A stretch of 64,000 nucleotides of DNA, from assembly GCF_042242105.1 (NCBI RefSeq), contig NC_092017.1, forward strand, positions 19,740,432 to 19,804,431. The letters run 5' to 3'. Position 1 is the first letter of the stretch. Each line of letters starts with the position of its first letter. The stretch comes from Pempheris klunzingeri. Lineage: Eukaryota; Chordata; Actinopteri; Acropomatiformes; Pempheridae. The translations under genes were made by a program, and so were the position numbers. Positions 13,501-28,500 of this stretch are shown piece by piece. The notes under the pieces are model-generated. The model searched no databases. It was not told where the DNA came from and saw nothing but the letters and a program-made list of their open reading frames with translations.

Positions 13501-16500
13501 GTCCAAATGGAGGCAGAATATTTAATTGGATAAAGAGCGGACCCTGTCTGGTTTTCTAAATGGAGCCACTGTTTCCCTTTGTCCCATTCAAGGTCACAGA
13601 GGTGGTAATGATCTATGATGCGGAGAAGCAGAGGCCCCGAGGTAAAAGCTGATCCTGTTTTTTTCTCCTCCCTCTCCATACCTTACCATCTTAAATCTCA
13701 TGACGAACTATTCTGGCCCAAAGAGAAACAGCCCATTCAACCCCAGATATTCAGTTCAATTTAAACACTGTAACCCATAACGGGAATTTTGTGTGTGGTA
13801 AAGACACACAGTAAAACAAAAGCATGTTAAATAAAACTTCATATCACATCACCACAGCATACATCCAATGAAAAAGAGAACTTTACATTTAGTGTAATGT
13901 GAAAGACACTGCTCTCCTGTGAAATACAGGAAAATCTTAAATAGGCATTAAGGCGGCACGTTTAGTTTATGTGATGCTTGTATGTATTTTTGCAATGTTA
14001 CATGTAGTTTGCCCACATAAATATATGGTGGATGGCACCTTAAAACCAAGTTTCAGCCTTTGTCACATGCTCAGATCTGAAAATTGTTCCTGAAATTGCA
14101 GGCTCTGATTTGGACTGATGCAGTGTCCTTCATGACCTTGTGTGACTGCATTAGCTGGTTCCATGGACACACTTCGACTTAGTTATATATATACATAAAT
14201 ATTGTTTGTAGAAAAAAGTGTTCTTAATGTAGACGCAGGCAGAGCAAGGACAGTTGTTATCTTAAAAGCTTTTAGTCAAGGACATTGGTGAAAACAGCTT
14301 GACCTTACAGGGTTCTTCGTCAGGGTGGAAAAGGTAAAAATGATCATCCTCAAGAGCACATTTAGGTTCTCTGGTACTTGTTGGGGTGATTTTGATTACT
14401 GCGTAAAGAATTATTAGCACTGGTAATGGTGCACAGAGGTCCTGTATAAATGTTAATGAACCTCTGAGGAAGATTTATTTTTTTAGGTTCAAGTCCACTA
14501 GTATCTGATGTGTTAAAGGATCGATTCACACTTTAAACAATAGTCGGGTGCCTGTATGAGCATTTAACATGTTTTTGCCTGATGTAATCATGTAATCAGA
14601 ATAAACAGGAGGAATATTTACAGCAAGCAAAAACTGTTACAATGTTCATATGGGCACATAATGATAAATGTGAACCTAATCTTTAAAGGACAAATCCGCC
14701 CTAAAACAAATGGTGGCATTTGCCGGTGACGCACTAAACATTTTTAGCTCTTTTCTACTCTTTGTTTTGTCTCCACCACTGTGTTTAACTGGCCAAATGT
14801 AAACTTGGTGTTACACCACATCTAAATAGTCACTGCAGTGAAAATGCAGTTAGGATACAAACAATTATTTTTATTTTAACCATTGATTCATCAATTAATT
14901 GTTTGAAATGGTAAAAGATTTGTTTTTTCCCAAACCACTGAATTGATTTTGTCAAACCAACAGTCCATCAATGAATTTCTGCCACGTTTGCTTAAAAAGG
15001 ACTTTTTTATCGATGAACTAATAGATTGCCTAATTGATCAATTACTAAAATTAAGTTAAACTGAATAAATTAATCCATGTGATTTAAACCATCACATACT
15101 CAAAGAAGAAAAGTCAGTCTCAGGAGTGGAGATGCCAGCTTGTCCCACATTAGCTGAAATGAATGCAGAATCCCTCACAGCTATAAAGTGTGACAAATGT
15201 AAAGGGTTTCTCAACTATAAAATATCTCTAACAATTATTAAATGCAAGACGTTAATGCATCTAATTGGAAGGTTGTTAAAAGCCATCATGGAAGGCAAAG
15301 GAAATCACTGTAAAGTGAAGTAAAGAAGGCAGGTCGCAGGGAAGTAGGTGCTCCAAAAAATACAGTACTTTATCACAACATGCAACTGGCACATTGAGCA
15401 CAGTTTGAGTGTCTAAGGGGGGATTTGTCCTTCAGAGAGGCAGCCCAAACACTGAAGGTGTCACATTGTTATCACCAGAACAATAGAATCATTTAAAAAG
15501 CTTTTATGCACTCGTTGCTATTTCAAAAACGTCTCTAACCTATTTCTTGACTGTAGAAACCTCAAAATCTCAGATGAGTTTGTCCAGTTAATCATAAATG
15601 TATCATGAGTTTATGACATGCCGACACTTTTAGCATGGATGGCCTCACTGGGAATCAGAGCCCGCGCCACCGGCAGTGTTGGTGTCAGACTCTGCCCGCC
15701 GAGTTACAGTCACAACTGTTTCATCTGCATTTGTCCTACATAGCAATGATGCAGTGGCCACTGACCCACAACATGTAGCTCTGCTCTTCCTTCAAAACCC
15801 CCATTCATTCTCTGTTGGGACTAACCCAGAATAGTTTGTCATTGGAATTTAACATGATGTACTGTACCAGTAACAACCATTACATAATCTTTAATAGATA
15901 AACTGTTTCTTTTACTAAAACCATTAGACTTTCAACGTTGGAATAAGTTTTCTTTACCTTGATTTAGACGTAACTGATATATGTATCTTAAATGGCATAG
16001 TATGTGTTTTCCCATATGTAGACGGTTAAGTATTTTTGTAAGTAAGCCCTTTCTATTTTTCTTTCTTCTGTCCCCCTTCTCCTTGTGAATGGTTTGAATG
16101 TGATTAACGGTGTCTCCTAAGATTTGTCTTTTCTCCTTTAGGTTACTGTGCATTGACTGGTAGCACAAAGGTACAGGCCAAATGTAAAAGCACCCAAATT
16201 TTTTACTTGGTCAAAATGGGGTTCATACAAAGTTCCATCAAACTATGAATTTGGTTGGCTCACCTATTCTGGATAATTAGAGAGAAGTTAGATTAGAGAG
16301 TTGATGATTTGCCTCCAGATTATTTGAGTGATAGTTAAGCAGCAATTTAAATGTTAATTCTTAAGTCAGTGTGTTTGATATAAAATAAGCACCTCAAGTT
16401 GACTGAATTTTAGATATTTAGTTGGATGGAGATATTGACACAGTGTCATGGTAAATATCAAATAACTCTAAAACTCTAAGTAAAAATAGACTTGCTACAA

Positions 16501-19500
16501 AATCCCATCCCCAGTCCACTTGAAATCAAATGCTTTGTTAGTGTCTTTCATGAATTAAATCCTGTAATCAGATACTTTTGCAATAACATAATAATATAGA
16601 GTAAATTTAGCTTTAGATTAAAACTGCCTCTGACTATCGTTGTCAATATCAATTTAATCAATCAGTTATTTCCATGATTAATAGATTGATGTATTTCTGT
16701 ATAAAATGTTCAGTTTACAATCATAGATACAATAAGAAAATGTTCAGGTTCAAGAAGCTCAAAACCAGCAATTTATTGTAATTTTTAAGTTTAAGAAAAA
16801 CTGAAATGATAACATGATTATCAAAATAGTTGTCGATTTAATTGTCGATTGATTAACCGATCATAGATAGTTGTTGCAGCTCTCTAAATGATCATATCAA
16901 ATGACTGTCTAGCAATGATTGTCAGTCCATAGTAAGTTTTATTTTCATGTCTTTTGGTCCTGTCAGTAGTTTGATATCTTAAGTAATAAGTATTATAAAA
17001 TTTCAGCTTGTTTCACAAAGTGTAACCGAGATATGCCAGTGTAACCAAGATATGCCAAACTCTTTAATGTGTCAACTTGGTTGTAAATTTAGACGGGTCA
17101 TTGACAGATGTTATAAATAGCTGTAGATCATGAGGCTTGGGAACGCCTGGCATGGTACTAGAGGTCTCTAAAATCTCAGTTGTCTCGTAGGACGTTTAAT
17201 TGGATTCAGGTTAGGTCCCCAAGTAGAGTTGTGCACACAACCCAATTCTGCCATAGCGGAAAAATAATCAAATTGAAAGTAGATCACTGCAGCGTGCTGT
17301 GGCCTGCTAACGCTCTGAAAAGTTTTTTCGCGTAGTCGTATGAAAAAGTGTACTGCGCTGTTGGAGTTGTCGGAAATGTTGGACCTAAAAGATGGGACTT
17401 CGCAATCTTATTGATGAACTTCGTGTATCCCCCATGAAAACTCTTGATCAAAATCAGAAGCTCAACACTTTAGGAAACCAGTTGTGGCCTATATCTTTGT
17501 GTTACCATTGTGAGCAATATTTTAATTGTCCATTTTAGGCTTATCCTGGCTGACTCAAAGTAAAATACTGAATTTGGGAAAGCTTGGAGAAAGCTTTAGA
17601 CATTCTACAGTTTGTGTTTTTCCATATTTTTGTGATGCATTAACAATGGCTGCTGCGAGTGTGTGCTCCACAGCAATATACCAAGGGACAGATCAAGGTG
17701 GGGTTTGGATGAAACGGCATGAAGTAACAAATGTTGTATTGGTTCAATTGGCTTTTATCAATGGGTGGAAGATGGACCTAAATTGACCTTTTTTTATGAG
17801 ACGTTTCACATTAAACCAAAGGCTACACTCATTGTTCTTCATGTTTAGCAGTTAAGCAGTCCTGTGTTGTTATCGTCACAAAAACTTTCACTGCACAGTA
17901 AAGAGAAAAGTTTCCTTCAATCCCCCAGGCTTTAGTCTTGGATTTGTGTTGTTCTCCAAGTCTGCGACATCATCCGAACCCCAGGAGCCTCTTGCTCAGT
18001 CTTGACGGATCCTCACTCTGCTGAAGCCCAATACTGTTCTTCATCTTGTGTTGTCACAACCCCCCTGCTACCTTGATTCACTCTTGGTCGTTGGCTAGGT
18101 TTTGGATTTATTACTTTCGAGGCCGAACAATCAGTGGACCAGGCTGTCAACATGCATTTTCACGACATCATGGGCAAAAAAGTGTGTAGTTGTAGTTTTA
18201 TTTTACCCTTCAGATCAAACAGAGGTTCGGGCGACAGAGCAAGAATTAAACTATGATGCTATTTTATTAGAGCTCATTTTCCAGTGGTTTTCCATTAGTG
18301 ACTGCAGCATCATATAGCACAAATTTAGCCATCAGCATCTTAAAATGATCAGGCCACTAAATTAATTTACTCCACTTATCATTATTATTTGCTCTGAGCA
18401 TGTTATACCCTTTTCAGAGGCACAACAATTCTTCACAAATGCTGTTAATATATATTATATTACAGTTACTAATGTCGCCCAAGGCTTTGTTTAAATTGAC
18501 CACTCCTTTAGGGTGTCTAAAGTACAATAGATTGTACTTTAAAATATTAGTTACATTATTTGGTCTGTTTTTTATATATAAAGGGTATTAAAGAAAAAGA
18601 AAAGATGATGACTTCAAAGCTCAAAGAATTTTACTGAATATAAATCACCTAAAGGATTGGTCCACTCAGTTCTGTTTCTTTTGTTTTCGGATATTTTGTT
18701 GGCAGGTCACTTACACGTCAACATGTTTTTTTTTCTTTTTTCCTTTTAAAAATTTAAAGAAAAAGCTGAACTCAGTGACCTCAGTTGAAGAATCTCCATA
18801 CTGTGTCTGTCAGTTCTCAAACAACAAATGACATTTCTCTCTAAAATGCTGCTTAGGACGACACAAGAGTCACTCTGTAATATTTGCATATCGCTCCTTA
18901 GCGTTTGATTTAACTCTGTGTGTGTACCAGATGGACGAGTTTTACTTCACAAAGTAAATTCAGACAGTGTCAGGTAAGCTATCCATCCGGGAAAAAACAA
19001 TAAATTCACTATGGTGTTATATTTAAGCGCACCTCCTAACCTTCTGGCATTTCTTCTGTTCTATTGCATGTGGCAAACACCACCCACCTGGCACCGCAGA
19101 GTTAAACACACCATTAAAAACTGTAGTATCGTAGTAAAATAAAGTACTACTAGGCACATATCTGGCTCGGATTGGACCTGAATCTTGGGATTTCAGTGCA
19201 CTTTAAAAGCTCTCATTCATTAACAAACCCCCTTTTCCCCAATAGACCTTTTGTAATTAGCAGCTTTTAAACCACTCTACAGAGATACCAGAAAAGCAAC
19301 GGTCTCCTCTCTGCCCTCCATACCGACAGACAGTAATGATTTGTAGGCATAAGAAAATGATCAAAGTCAAACACAGTGTAGTTATATCCACTAGTCATAT
19401 CAGCCCTTTTTACACGTAGATCTCCATAAATAAGGCTTGCAACAAATTCCAAAATTGTGGGATTTTAGATGGGTGCCAGCTTTCCGGAAACAAAAGAGGC

Positions 19501-22500
19501 GTGACGTGTAACACAACAGCGTCTGTGTCTAGTGGCGTCTTGTCTTGCTGGTTCACTCTTGACACTCCTTTTGAGGACCTTTTGAGTTTCTTTTTTTTAG
19601 GGTTTTAACTCATATTGACAATGTTGAAGTGGCATCCATTTTATCTGAAAAGTGCTAATTGTTGCAGTGTTTCTGCACATCCTGGAGCAGTGAGAGCAGA
19701 ATTTCAGTGTATTTTCTTCCTTGGATTTCTGTCTTGATGGTGGCCCACTTTTTAAGCCATGGCAATTCTTTCTTTTTCTTTTTTTTCCTTTAAAGTACTT
19801 GTTGAGGCCATTTGTGCTTTTTATTTGAGAGTGGACCGTAGACAAATGACAGGAAATAAGGGAAAGAGAGAGAAAGGGAAAACCGTGCAATAACAGTCCC
19901 TCTCAAACTAGGAACGTTGTGGTTTGTGGTCAGTACTTTAAATTGCCCCTGTTTATTGTTAACAAACTATAAATGTATGTGTGTAATTTTCTTGTGTCCC
20001 AATTTTTTCCCTGAAGTGAGCTGCCAGACAGGTTGTTGTAAAAAAAATTTAAAAGCTTTCATGAACCAGAATTAATCAATGATATTGAGCAGCAACGCGT
20101 GACACTTATCAAATATCTGATAATCTGAAATATCACTGATTATCACATTAAAAAACTATCTGAATCCCATTTCCTTGGTAAATGATTCAGCCCAACCTGT
20201 ATACTCTCCAGTGGTACCTGCCTCCTTGACTTTGCCCTGGTTTCCAGCAGGAATCAAGGCTCGACTTAATCCATTGTTCTTGACTTGACATTACCTTATG
20301 CTGGGACTTGAGGGAGGCTGGGAGATATGAGTTACAAAATTAGAAATTGGAGCACATCAAACTGTGGAACAAATCCCACTTCTGCTGTTGGGGACTGTAC
20401 AGAAGTCATGGTATCCATCACTCGTAGCTGTGATGCCCACGGGAGAAAGTGCTCAGGTAGCTGCCGGCGGCGGGGCCACTGCCGGAAACATGTGCATGTA
20501 ATTAGGTCGACAGAGAAGGAAGAGGGGAGGCTGGGGAAGGTGGCAACACCTTAAAGCAGGGAGGAATTTGCGATTCGTTTTCCTCCTGCAAGGTGACCCC
20601 AATAACTCAACCCCTCAGTCTATTTCTGGTTGGCTCCCCCTTAGTCTCAGCCTGTTTCTTTGCTCTGGTTAACTGCTGGTAGCTTTGCCTAGTTACAGGA
20701 AGGAAAGTTTTGTTATTGGGGCAATAAACGTGTTTTCGACCCAAGGCACTAAACTGTTACAGCAATGGACGATAACTATATGTAAAAGTCAAATTTAAGT
20801 ACAGAAATGGATGGATTAATCTGACAAATGGACAGCGTAGGGCAGTAATTCCCAAACAATGTGTGTTTTAATGCCTCTGTGCCAGCGAGGACTGTGGCCA
20901 GAGGATGATGTTTTCTGGTTGTCTCTTTGTCCGTCCGTTCCTCCCATTCTCGCGAACATGAAACCAAAGGAATGCCTTGAGCAGATTTCTTCAAATTTGG
21001 CACAAACATCCACTTGGACAAAGTTCAAAGGTCACTGTGACCCCACAAAACACATTTTTGGCCATAACTCATGAATTCCTACACTAATTATGACAACATT
21101 TAACACAAATTTCTAATAGAACACGTACAAGATATTTGGCTCTGTTTTTTTTGTTTCTCTCAATGAACTTACTCACTAGTAGGCATACAGCAGAACAAGA
21201 ACAAAAAAGCTTAACAAAGTCAAGTCAGATCAATTTTATTAAATGTACGTATAGTTAAAAAAAAAATTCAAGAGGCTTCCCAAGCTGTACAGCAAACAAT
21301 ATCTGTAGACCCTTAACTGGAATGAGGAACAATTCATTCAACTACATTTCATATATTACACTACATGTTTCAACTGAGTCTGGACAGACATGGAGGTTAA
21401 CAACAATCTGACTGGTTGGCGGAGGCATATAACCGTGGGGCAGTAATTCCAGTTATTTATTATAATATTATCATCAAAAAGAAACTTGAGGTCACCATCT
21501 TAGCATTTGATGCTTTGATTGTATAAAGACTGTGTCCTCCAGCAGCGATTTGGGGTCAAAGTGCATCAGTCACTCGTACTCTAATTGAAACATTTTTTTT
21601 CTCACATTTGACACAGTATGAAGATTCAATTTTAGATTGACTGAAAAGATTGTTTAATTGTACTATCTGCATGTTTACCTTTATGTATTCTGTTAGAACT
21701 GAGATACAAGTTTCTCTCTACATCCACCCCTCCCCAAAACTTATTCCAAATAAAATAAAAATGAGATTCTTTATAAGCGTTATAAGCTGGAGAAAGGTAA
21801 GTCATGACCTTACATTAGATGTCTTTATCATATATAGGGCAATGGCAACTCATTTGAAAAAAAAAAAAAAGATTAATCTATGTTTCTCAGGTACATCTTA
21901 AGAGACTGTGACCTGGAGATAATGCATTTAAAGTTTAGTTTAGTATATTTGACATGGTTCACTTTGAAATTCCTGCTTGATAATTAGTACCTGAGACACA
22001 TAGCCGCACAGCTCTCCTAGCTACACCGTAATATTAATTAACATAGTTGCCCCTCATTATACTAATAAACATAAAGTGGAAGATTTCAAACTGGCCCAAA
22101 CTGTTGAGATTACATAATCAGAGGTAGGACAGGTCTGTCTAGGTGAGGGACTTCATGGCCCTTCTACTGGTGTTGCCAAATGTGCCCTCCTTGTCCTTTG
22201 TCCAGGTGGAAGTGAAGAAGGCTGAACCTCGTGACAGCAAAGCTCCTGGCCAGCTTGGCCCTGGCCAGTGGGCACCCAGGGGCATCTTGAGTGCAGCTAA
22301 TGGTTGGACAGCACAGCCTGCCCAGGGCTGGCAACAGCCTTACGGGCCACAGGGTGAGTGGGAGCAAGTCCCAGAGCAGAGCGAGTGAGGCTCACTGTTC
22401 AGTAACTGTTAAAATGTGTTAAACCCTCTGTTTTAACATTAACCTTGTGCATGTAGGTCACTGCTTGCACTGTCAGTTCGAATGTTTAACTGGATTCTGT

Positions 22501-25500
22501 GAACATTTTAGATTTCAGGCAACAGTATTATCCTCAGTCTAAAGTTTTTTTTCTCTTCCTGAAGGAGTGTGGGTGTCGACTACTGGCCAGCCCATAGGTA
22601 GGTGTTTGACCTCCACTTGACAACACAGAGAAAATATCCTTTATTTCTTTCCATTTTAGGGAATTAGTGGTTTTACTGTATGTTGCATAACTGAATTGAT
22701 CAAATTGCAGATAGATTTTGTGTCTTTGCCATGTGGTCATGTGCTTATTTTGATGTGCTTGTGTCACAGAAATGTGCTGCACTCTGTGTGGCCAATACGC
22801 TGATGACGGTTAAGAGCACGTGTTATCACTGATTCATAATGGCTGAGGCGGCTGATAATTTTCTGCCTGAGACAGATGGCAGCCTTGAATAGATTCCAGC
22901 CTCCCCCTGCTATTGGTCAGGCTCGGTTTCATATCGCCACCCCCGGGTCAACCTGCAACGCTCACTGCAGTGTCGGCCCTGTGCTCACTCAGAAGATACT
23001 TCAGTTTCATTCAGCTTCAGATTGTGTTCTGCAGAACCATTTATTTATCAACTTTATTTACTCAGCTGTGCTTTTCAGATACACTGAATCTGTGCTGGCA
23101 CTTACCTCTTTTCATAATCATTATTGTCTCTGTACTTACTTCGGATTGATTTACAGAAGACATATTCATATATTTGTGTATTTCTATAAAATAATTGTGT
23201 TCTGTGTTGGAGCAGGTGGGTATGGACCTCCGTTGACGGCAGGCCGTGGAACCCCCACACAACCTCCGTCACCTTTCAACGCATTCCTGGTCACAACCCC
23301 GGCTGGCAGCTTCGCTGCACCTCAGGGCTACCCTCAGCAGGGCTACAGCACAGCACCTCAGTTTGGTCAGTAACACTGATGCATTCACACACTACAGTTT
23401 GGTGTTAGACATCACTACAAAGTGCTGACAGATAATAAAGCATATGTAAAGGTAACTCTGTGAATTAGGTGGAGATAAAGATTTCGTCAAAACTGATATT
23501 GATTCTTGACTATGGTTACAGATTATCAGCTGTGTCGAAATTGTATTTCTTTGCCTAAAAGTTTTCACATATTTATCTCCAGAAGTTTCCTGCCTCAGAG
23601 CGCAAAAGCCTCACAAACTACATTTAGATCCACAACACTGAAAATTATCTCTTTTTTAGCTCTGAGCTCCACACAGCAGTATTTCTTATAATAAAATGGG
23701 TGTTAAAATGTGTTATTTGAATCTGTGTCAGGTTTTCCAGGCAGCTTAGCTGTTGCTGTGGTCAGGGAGGAACCTCAACCTTATCAGAGAGGGACAGCGT
23801 TACTTGCAGATACACAGCATTTCGTGAAATGTTGCTAAAAGGCCTGTGGGTGGATTATTACCTTCCACCAATTAAAGCTGTTAGCAGATGTACCAAGCTA
23901 ATATTTTGTAAGTCATTTTGGACAAAAGCCCAAAATGATTGGATACAAATGTGTTGGCAGAGTGGTCACAATTTGATCTGGCAGATGACATTCATAAAAA
24001 ACATGTGGGGGCGTACAAGTTGTATACCTACAGCCTAAAAAGAAAAGAGACTTATTGGAGAAATGGATTCATACCTTGACTACAAGTGATTTTTGTATTA
24101 TGCATGGTGTGATCAACTAGGTGTTTTGTTTTGTTTTTTACGTTCAAAATGTGACTGAAGATGGAAGTCAAACACTACTCGTGGGAGAGATTTTGTGTTG
24201 AACTCTGACACACCAACACTGAGGCTTTTACTCCTACATAGTATACTATCTATGATAGGAAATGATTAGTGCGGAAAAGTCTTATAAATGATCTTACTAC
24301 TCTCCAACAGGTTACAGTTTCGGCACACCCCAAGCAGACCAGTATGCTCAACAGGTCCCCCCTCCACCCACCACTCCAGGAACTGCACCGCTGGGCTTTG
24401 CCCCCGCCACAACACCTACTCAGGACTTGAGCAAAGCACCCACTGGGCAGCCTGACTTCCCTTATAGCCAGTATGGTAAGAAAAGCATTGTGCATTAAGC
24501 AGTTTGCTGCCCTTTTCTCTCCCATTTACTTTTTCTTTAACCCTCGGCCCTGCCCATCTCCCTGGATATTTTATTGGATGCAACTAGAGCTCATTTAAGT
24601 GCATATCTACAACCCATAGACAAGCAGGAGCTTGCAATTGGTACCATTTAGCTTGAATAGCTACACATGCATACATGCTTTTTGCATACATGAACCCCTC
24701 TGGCTCTGCTGTGAAGATGCTGCTGAAGTTTCACCATATCCAGGAGTCTTCAGCACTCATTGCTGTCAAGGTTTTCCAGCTGGGCTGTGGATTGGTAAAA
24801 AGATTGGTAGGTCTTGGTAGGTTTGAATTAGATCATCCTGCCTTGCAATGTTTTTTGTTTTGCATTTTTATTTTATTTTGATTTTCAAAGTGCAACCTTC
24901 TCCTCACCGACTGTACAAGACATTTGACTTGGTTCAAATATTCCCACCTTTTAATTGCTCCCTCCTACACCTCCTTCTCCTCCTCCTCCCTGTTGATGAC
25001 TTAACTGGCTTCTTTTCCTGGTCTTGGCACGATCGCCACAGAAGAGCACCAGCATGACAATATTATGCCCATGATACCTTTATTTCTGACATTAGGCATG
25101 TCCAACCTGCCAAGCTACCTATCAAACATTTTCAACATGTCCTATCAATTTATCACTTCTGAGCTTTGCATGCTTGTCTGCAAAATGTGAACTTTGCCCC
25201 TCTGCCTTGTAGATACATGCAGATATCTGTCCGAGTCCTGGGTCCATGTGTAAGGTTTTACTCTCTGGTGGGTGTCTTTGTGGACTTTGAGCTGGGCTGT
25301 CTAGTCTAACATTACCTTTGGACTGTATTCGGCCAGATTTCAGTCAGTGTGTAGAGACTAAGACATTTTATCAAGCCACTCAATTCGCATCAATTCAGAA
25401 AATGATCTAGAAACATTTTGAGGAGGCTGGAGATTTTTTAGCTCTGAACCAAAATGAAGACCAAGATACTGTGAAATCTGACCAGCACCAATGGAAAAGG

Positions 25501-28500
25501 AGCAAGCTTGGTCTTCATTCAACATTCACCCATTCAGTCACATGAGCACTCAGTCAGATAAGAGTCAGATGTTCACTCAGAGGATACATTCAGTATTTTG
25601 GCCGGCTGGTACTTCTTTTCTGACTTGGCTTACAGCTGCTTCACACTGCTGGATCTTCATTTAAAGCAGTCGTGATCGCTGCCAGTCACGACAGGTGCCC
25701 ATCTTGTTCAGTGTTTCCTGCTTGTGCTTATCTTCCATCCAGCTTTTTGCATTTTAGTGTCCGCTGCCTGTTCAGGCACTTAGACCAGTAATCAAAGTCA
25801 GTAGTAACAACACAGGCTCACTAGGTTTTTGTGAAATGAGCAGTAAAATCAGAAACACTGATGCTGTTGGTGCTGTGGACACAAATCGCACACCTCTGCC
25901 ATGAAAGTTTATGTGACAATAGCAGGAACTGGGCATTTTTATCTGTAGAAGGTTTAGTAGACGGCTGAGGCTAGGCAAATAAATCAAGTTTGGTTTCAGT
26001 GAAGGTTAAGTTTGGCATGTGTGGAGTTAGGGAGTTAGTTAATTTAGGTAAGATCAAACCAGTGGTTTTGCATGTTTAACTCATTGATATTTAATGCACG
26101 CCATACAGTTTGAAAGATTCACATCTTCAAGACAGGCAGTGGCTGTACTTTGATCACAGTACCCTGTGAACTGAACAGATTTTTGTCAAAACTATTTGCT
26201 GCATTCAAGAACGCTGACATTTGAGAATTGGTTGCTGAAGAACAACTTATTTTAATGCAAGAAACTTCACATTGTCCCTTTAGTTATGCCCATGTTGGCT
26301 TTATGGATTAGATTTTTATTTTTTGAACAATATTGCCAATATTAGCATAGGAGTGCTTCTTGGAAACTTTGGGATGTTGAAATGTCCTCAATTGCACTCA
26401 TTTTGATGACATGATGCTCAGAATCAGTAAAACCTAAAGTTTTGAAAATGGTCAGCGCTTACAGAGTAATGTGAGACAAACTTAGATTACAATCAAGTCA
26501 ATTGCAAGACTACAACATGCAAAATCACTGGTATGGTTGTTCTAGTACCTAGTTCACGTTATCTGCATCTTAGCATTTCATGCACATTTCACAATATTTC
26601 ATGAGACCAGGCTGGCATGATTAAAAGTCAGGCGTGCTAGCAGATAGCTCACACACTCACACTCCATTTTGTTTTGACTTCCAGATGAAGCTGAGCAGTG
26701 ATGCCTCTCCAAGATTAGTGCAGACGCAGTAAATGAGCATAAATGTGCAGCTCTGTTAGCTCAGCAAGGGGGGAACTTTGTAAAGTAGTCGGCCAGCAGT
26801 ATCTGGGTTCAGTCAACCTGGTCTCCTCATCTCCTTGATAGGCTTGGGTAACTACCCTCAGGACCCATCTGCCTACGGACCAACGCGTCCTTCTCACAGT
26901 TATGGTCAGGATGAGCAGGGAGGATATAGTGCAGGTAGGTGCCAGCATCGTCTTCTCCAACCACAAAAGTAGCATTTGTTCAGTACTGTAGTGTTTATAG
27001 AGCTGCACCCTGGTTCTTGTCCTTTTTCTTTTGCTCTGTTTCGTATTTTGCATGTACATTTTGCATGTACATACAAATTACTGTGTGTACTCTTGTATAG
27101 TAAAGCACAGCCATCGACTGTCTCTCAGGTGAGTGGATTTGACAGAAATTTACATTGAAATTTGACATCCGGAGCTGTAAGGATGTTATCCCCCTCAGCG
27201 GCTGTAGCTTTACTATACCAAGACTAACATGTTCTCCTTTTTCGTCCACTCTGTCCGCATTGCTTCGCTGATTATAAAAGGATGATCTAATTGTCAGAAA
27301 ATTTGTTCATGGTTCAGTTGTCTCTATGCATCAGCAGTCCATTCACCTGTTGTTTTTCCCATGTACTGTCTCCACATTATAGCTAAAGGGATGAGAAAGG
27401 AGAGAAGATTTAAAGAAGGACATGATGCCAGTAAATTCTCAATTTCCCTGAGATTCCTCTGTCGGGCGGTCCTGTTGGGACCGCTCCCTGTTCCTCAGAT
27501 TTATTACTTTTGTTCCGTTCATGGAGCACTTTGAGCGCCCAAAAAGAAATGTGTTCTAACTTTCCCCTTTTTTTCTTTCTTTCTGTCTTTCTATCTCTTG
27601 TCTTTCCATTCCAGTTATTTATAACGCTCCCCGCTCCAGTATTTATTGGTGACATTTCTAAATCAGTGTTAACTGGATATTACCAGAGCATCATCAGCGA
27701 GATGCTGGAAAGATTTGGTAGCAACTGGTTTTCATATTATTTTCAAACCAGCCATTTGGTAGAAAAACACTTTTGCAACCTTTGTGGCCCTTTGGCTCAG
27801 ATAGTTGCTGCTGAATTTTGGGTTGCACCACCCATTTTTTTAGTTTCCCTCCCTGGGTGTCACTTTGGTCCCTTTGTCGGTTTGCAGGGAGGTGGTGCCA
27901 CCCAGTGTCTGAATAGAAGAACATTGTGCGTGTTGCACTGATCATCAAGGGAATCTAGAGATTGTTTTCCTCAATGAAGCCCACATGAAGTGATTATTAA
28001 ATTGACCTGAAATTGTATGTTTTGTCTCTATACATTTTAACATTGTTCCACAATAAATCTCAGCGCTCAAGGGCTAATTGAAGGAATACAGTATTTGAAT
28101 TTAGAGGAAAAATCCACCATGAAACCTTAAACTTGTTTTCTTAATAACAGTAACATGTTGTGTGTGTCACAGATCATTTATGTATGCAGCACTGTATCAG
28201 AAAAACTTCTCAAGAGCCCTAATAGACAAAGAATAAAAAGAAATTGATCTTTTTGAATCCTGATATATCTGAAATATAGATATAGTCCAGATTTAATCAC
28301 AGAACAAAGTAAAAATAAAAAAACAGCCTAGTTTTTCCTGGTTATCAGAAAAAAAGGCTATAAGGCTATAAAAGGCTGGTATTAAAGGCTGATTATAAAA
28401 TGGTCACATGGTCTATAATAATTTTGATGTGATGTACCAGAACTGAAAATAAGAATAAAAATGTGTGTGTACAGTGTAAGGGTAAAGGGGTGGATTTTTC

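Larger units (their letters stand above)
13642..18098 (+). other. dazap1: dazap1 intron 6, repeat-rich, no gene
   Basis: A 4.5-kb intron between the two exons that split RNP1 of RRM2. It holds adjacent MITE-like elements (14513-14687 and 14683-15434), two copies of repeat family A (14860-15050 and 16620-16885), a 19-bp imperfect tandem near 17020-17055 and a cryptic acceptor at 17927-17928. No other exon is supported. Confidence 0.65.

Noticed and set aside
22876..23373. A 165-codon open frame overlapping dazap1 exon 10
   Set aside because: Only the last third is exon 10. The rest is intron 9 read through a strong acceptor at 23214-23215.
27510..27941. A 143-codon open frame in dazap1 intron 12
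   Set aside because: It has no known motif and no splice context linking it to the flanking exons, whose phases already match.
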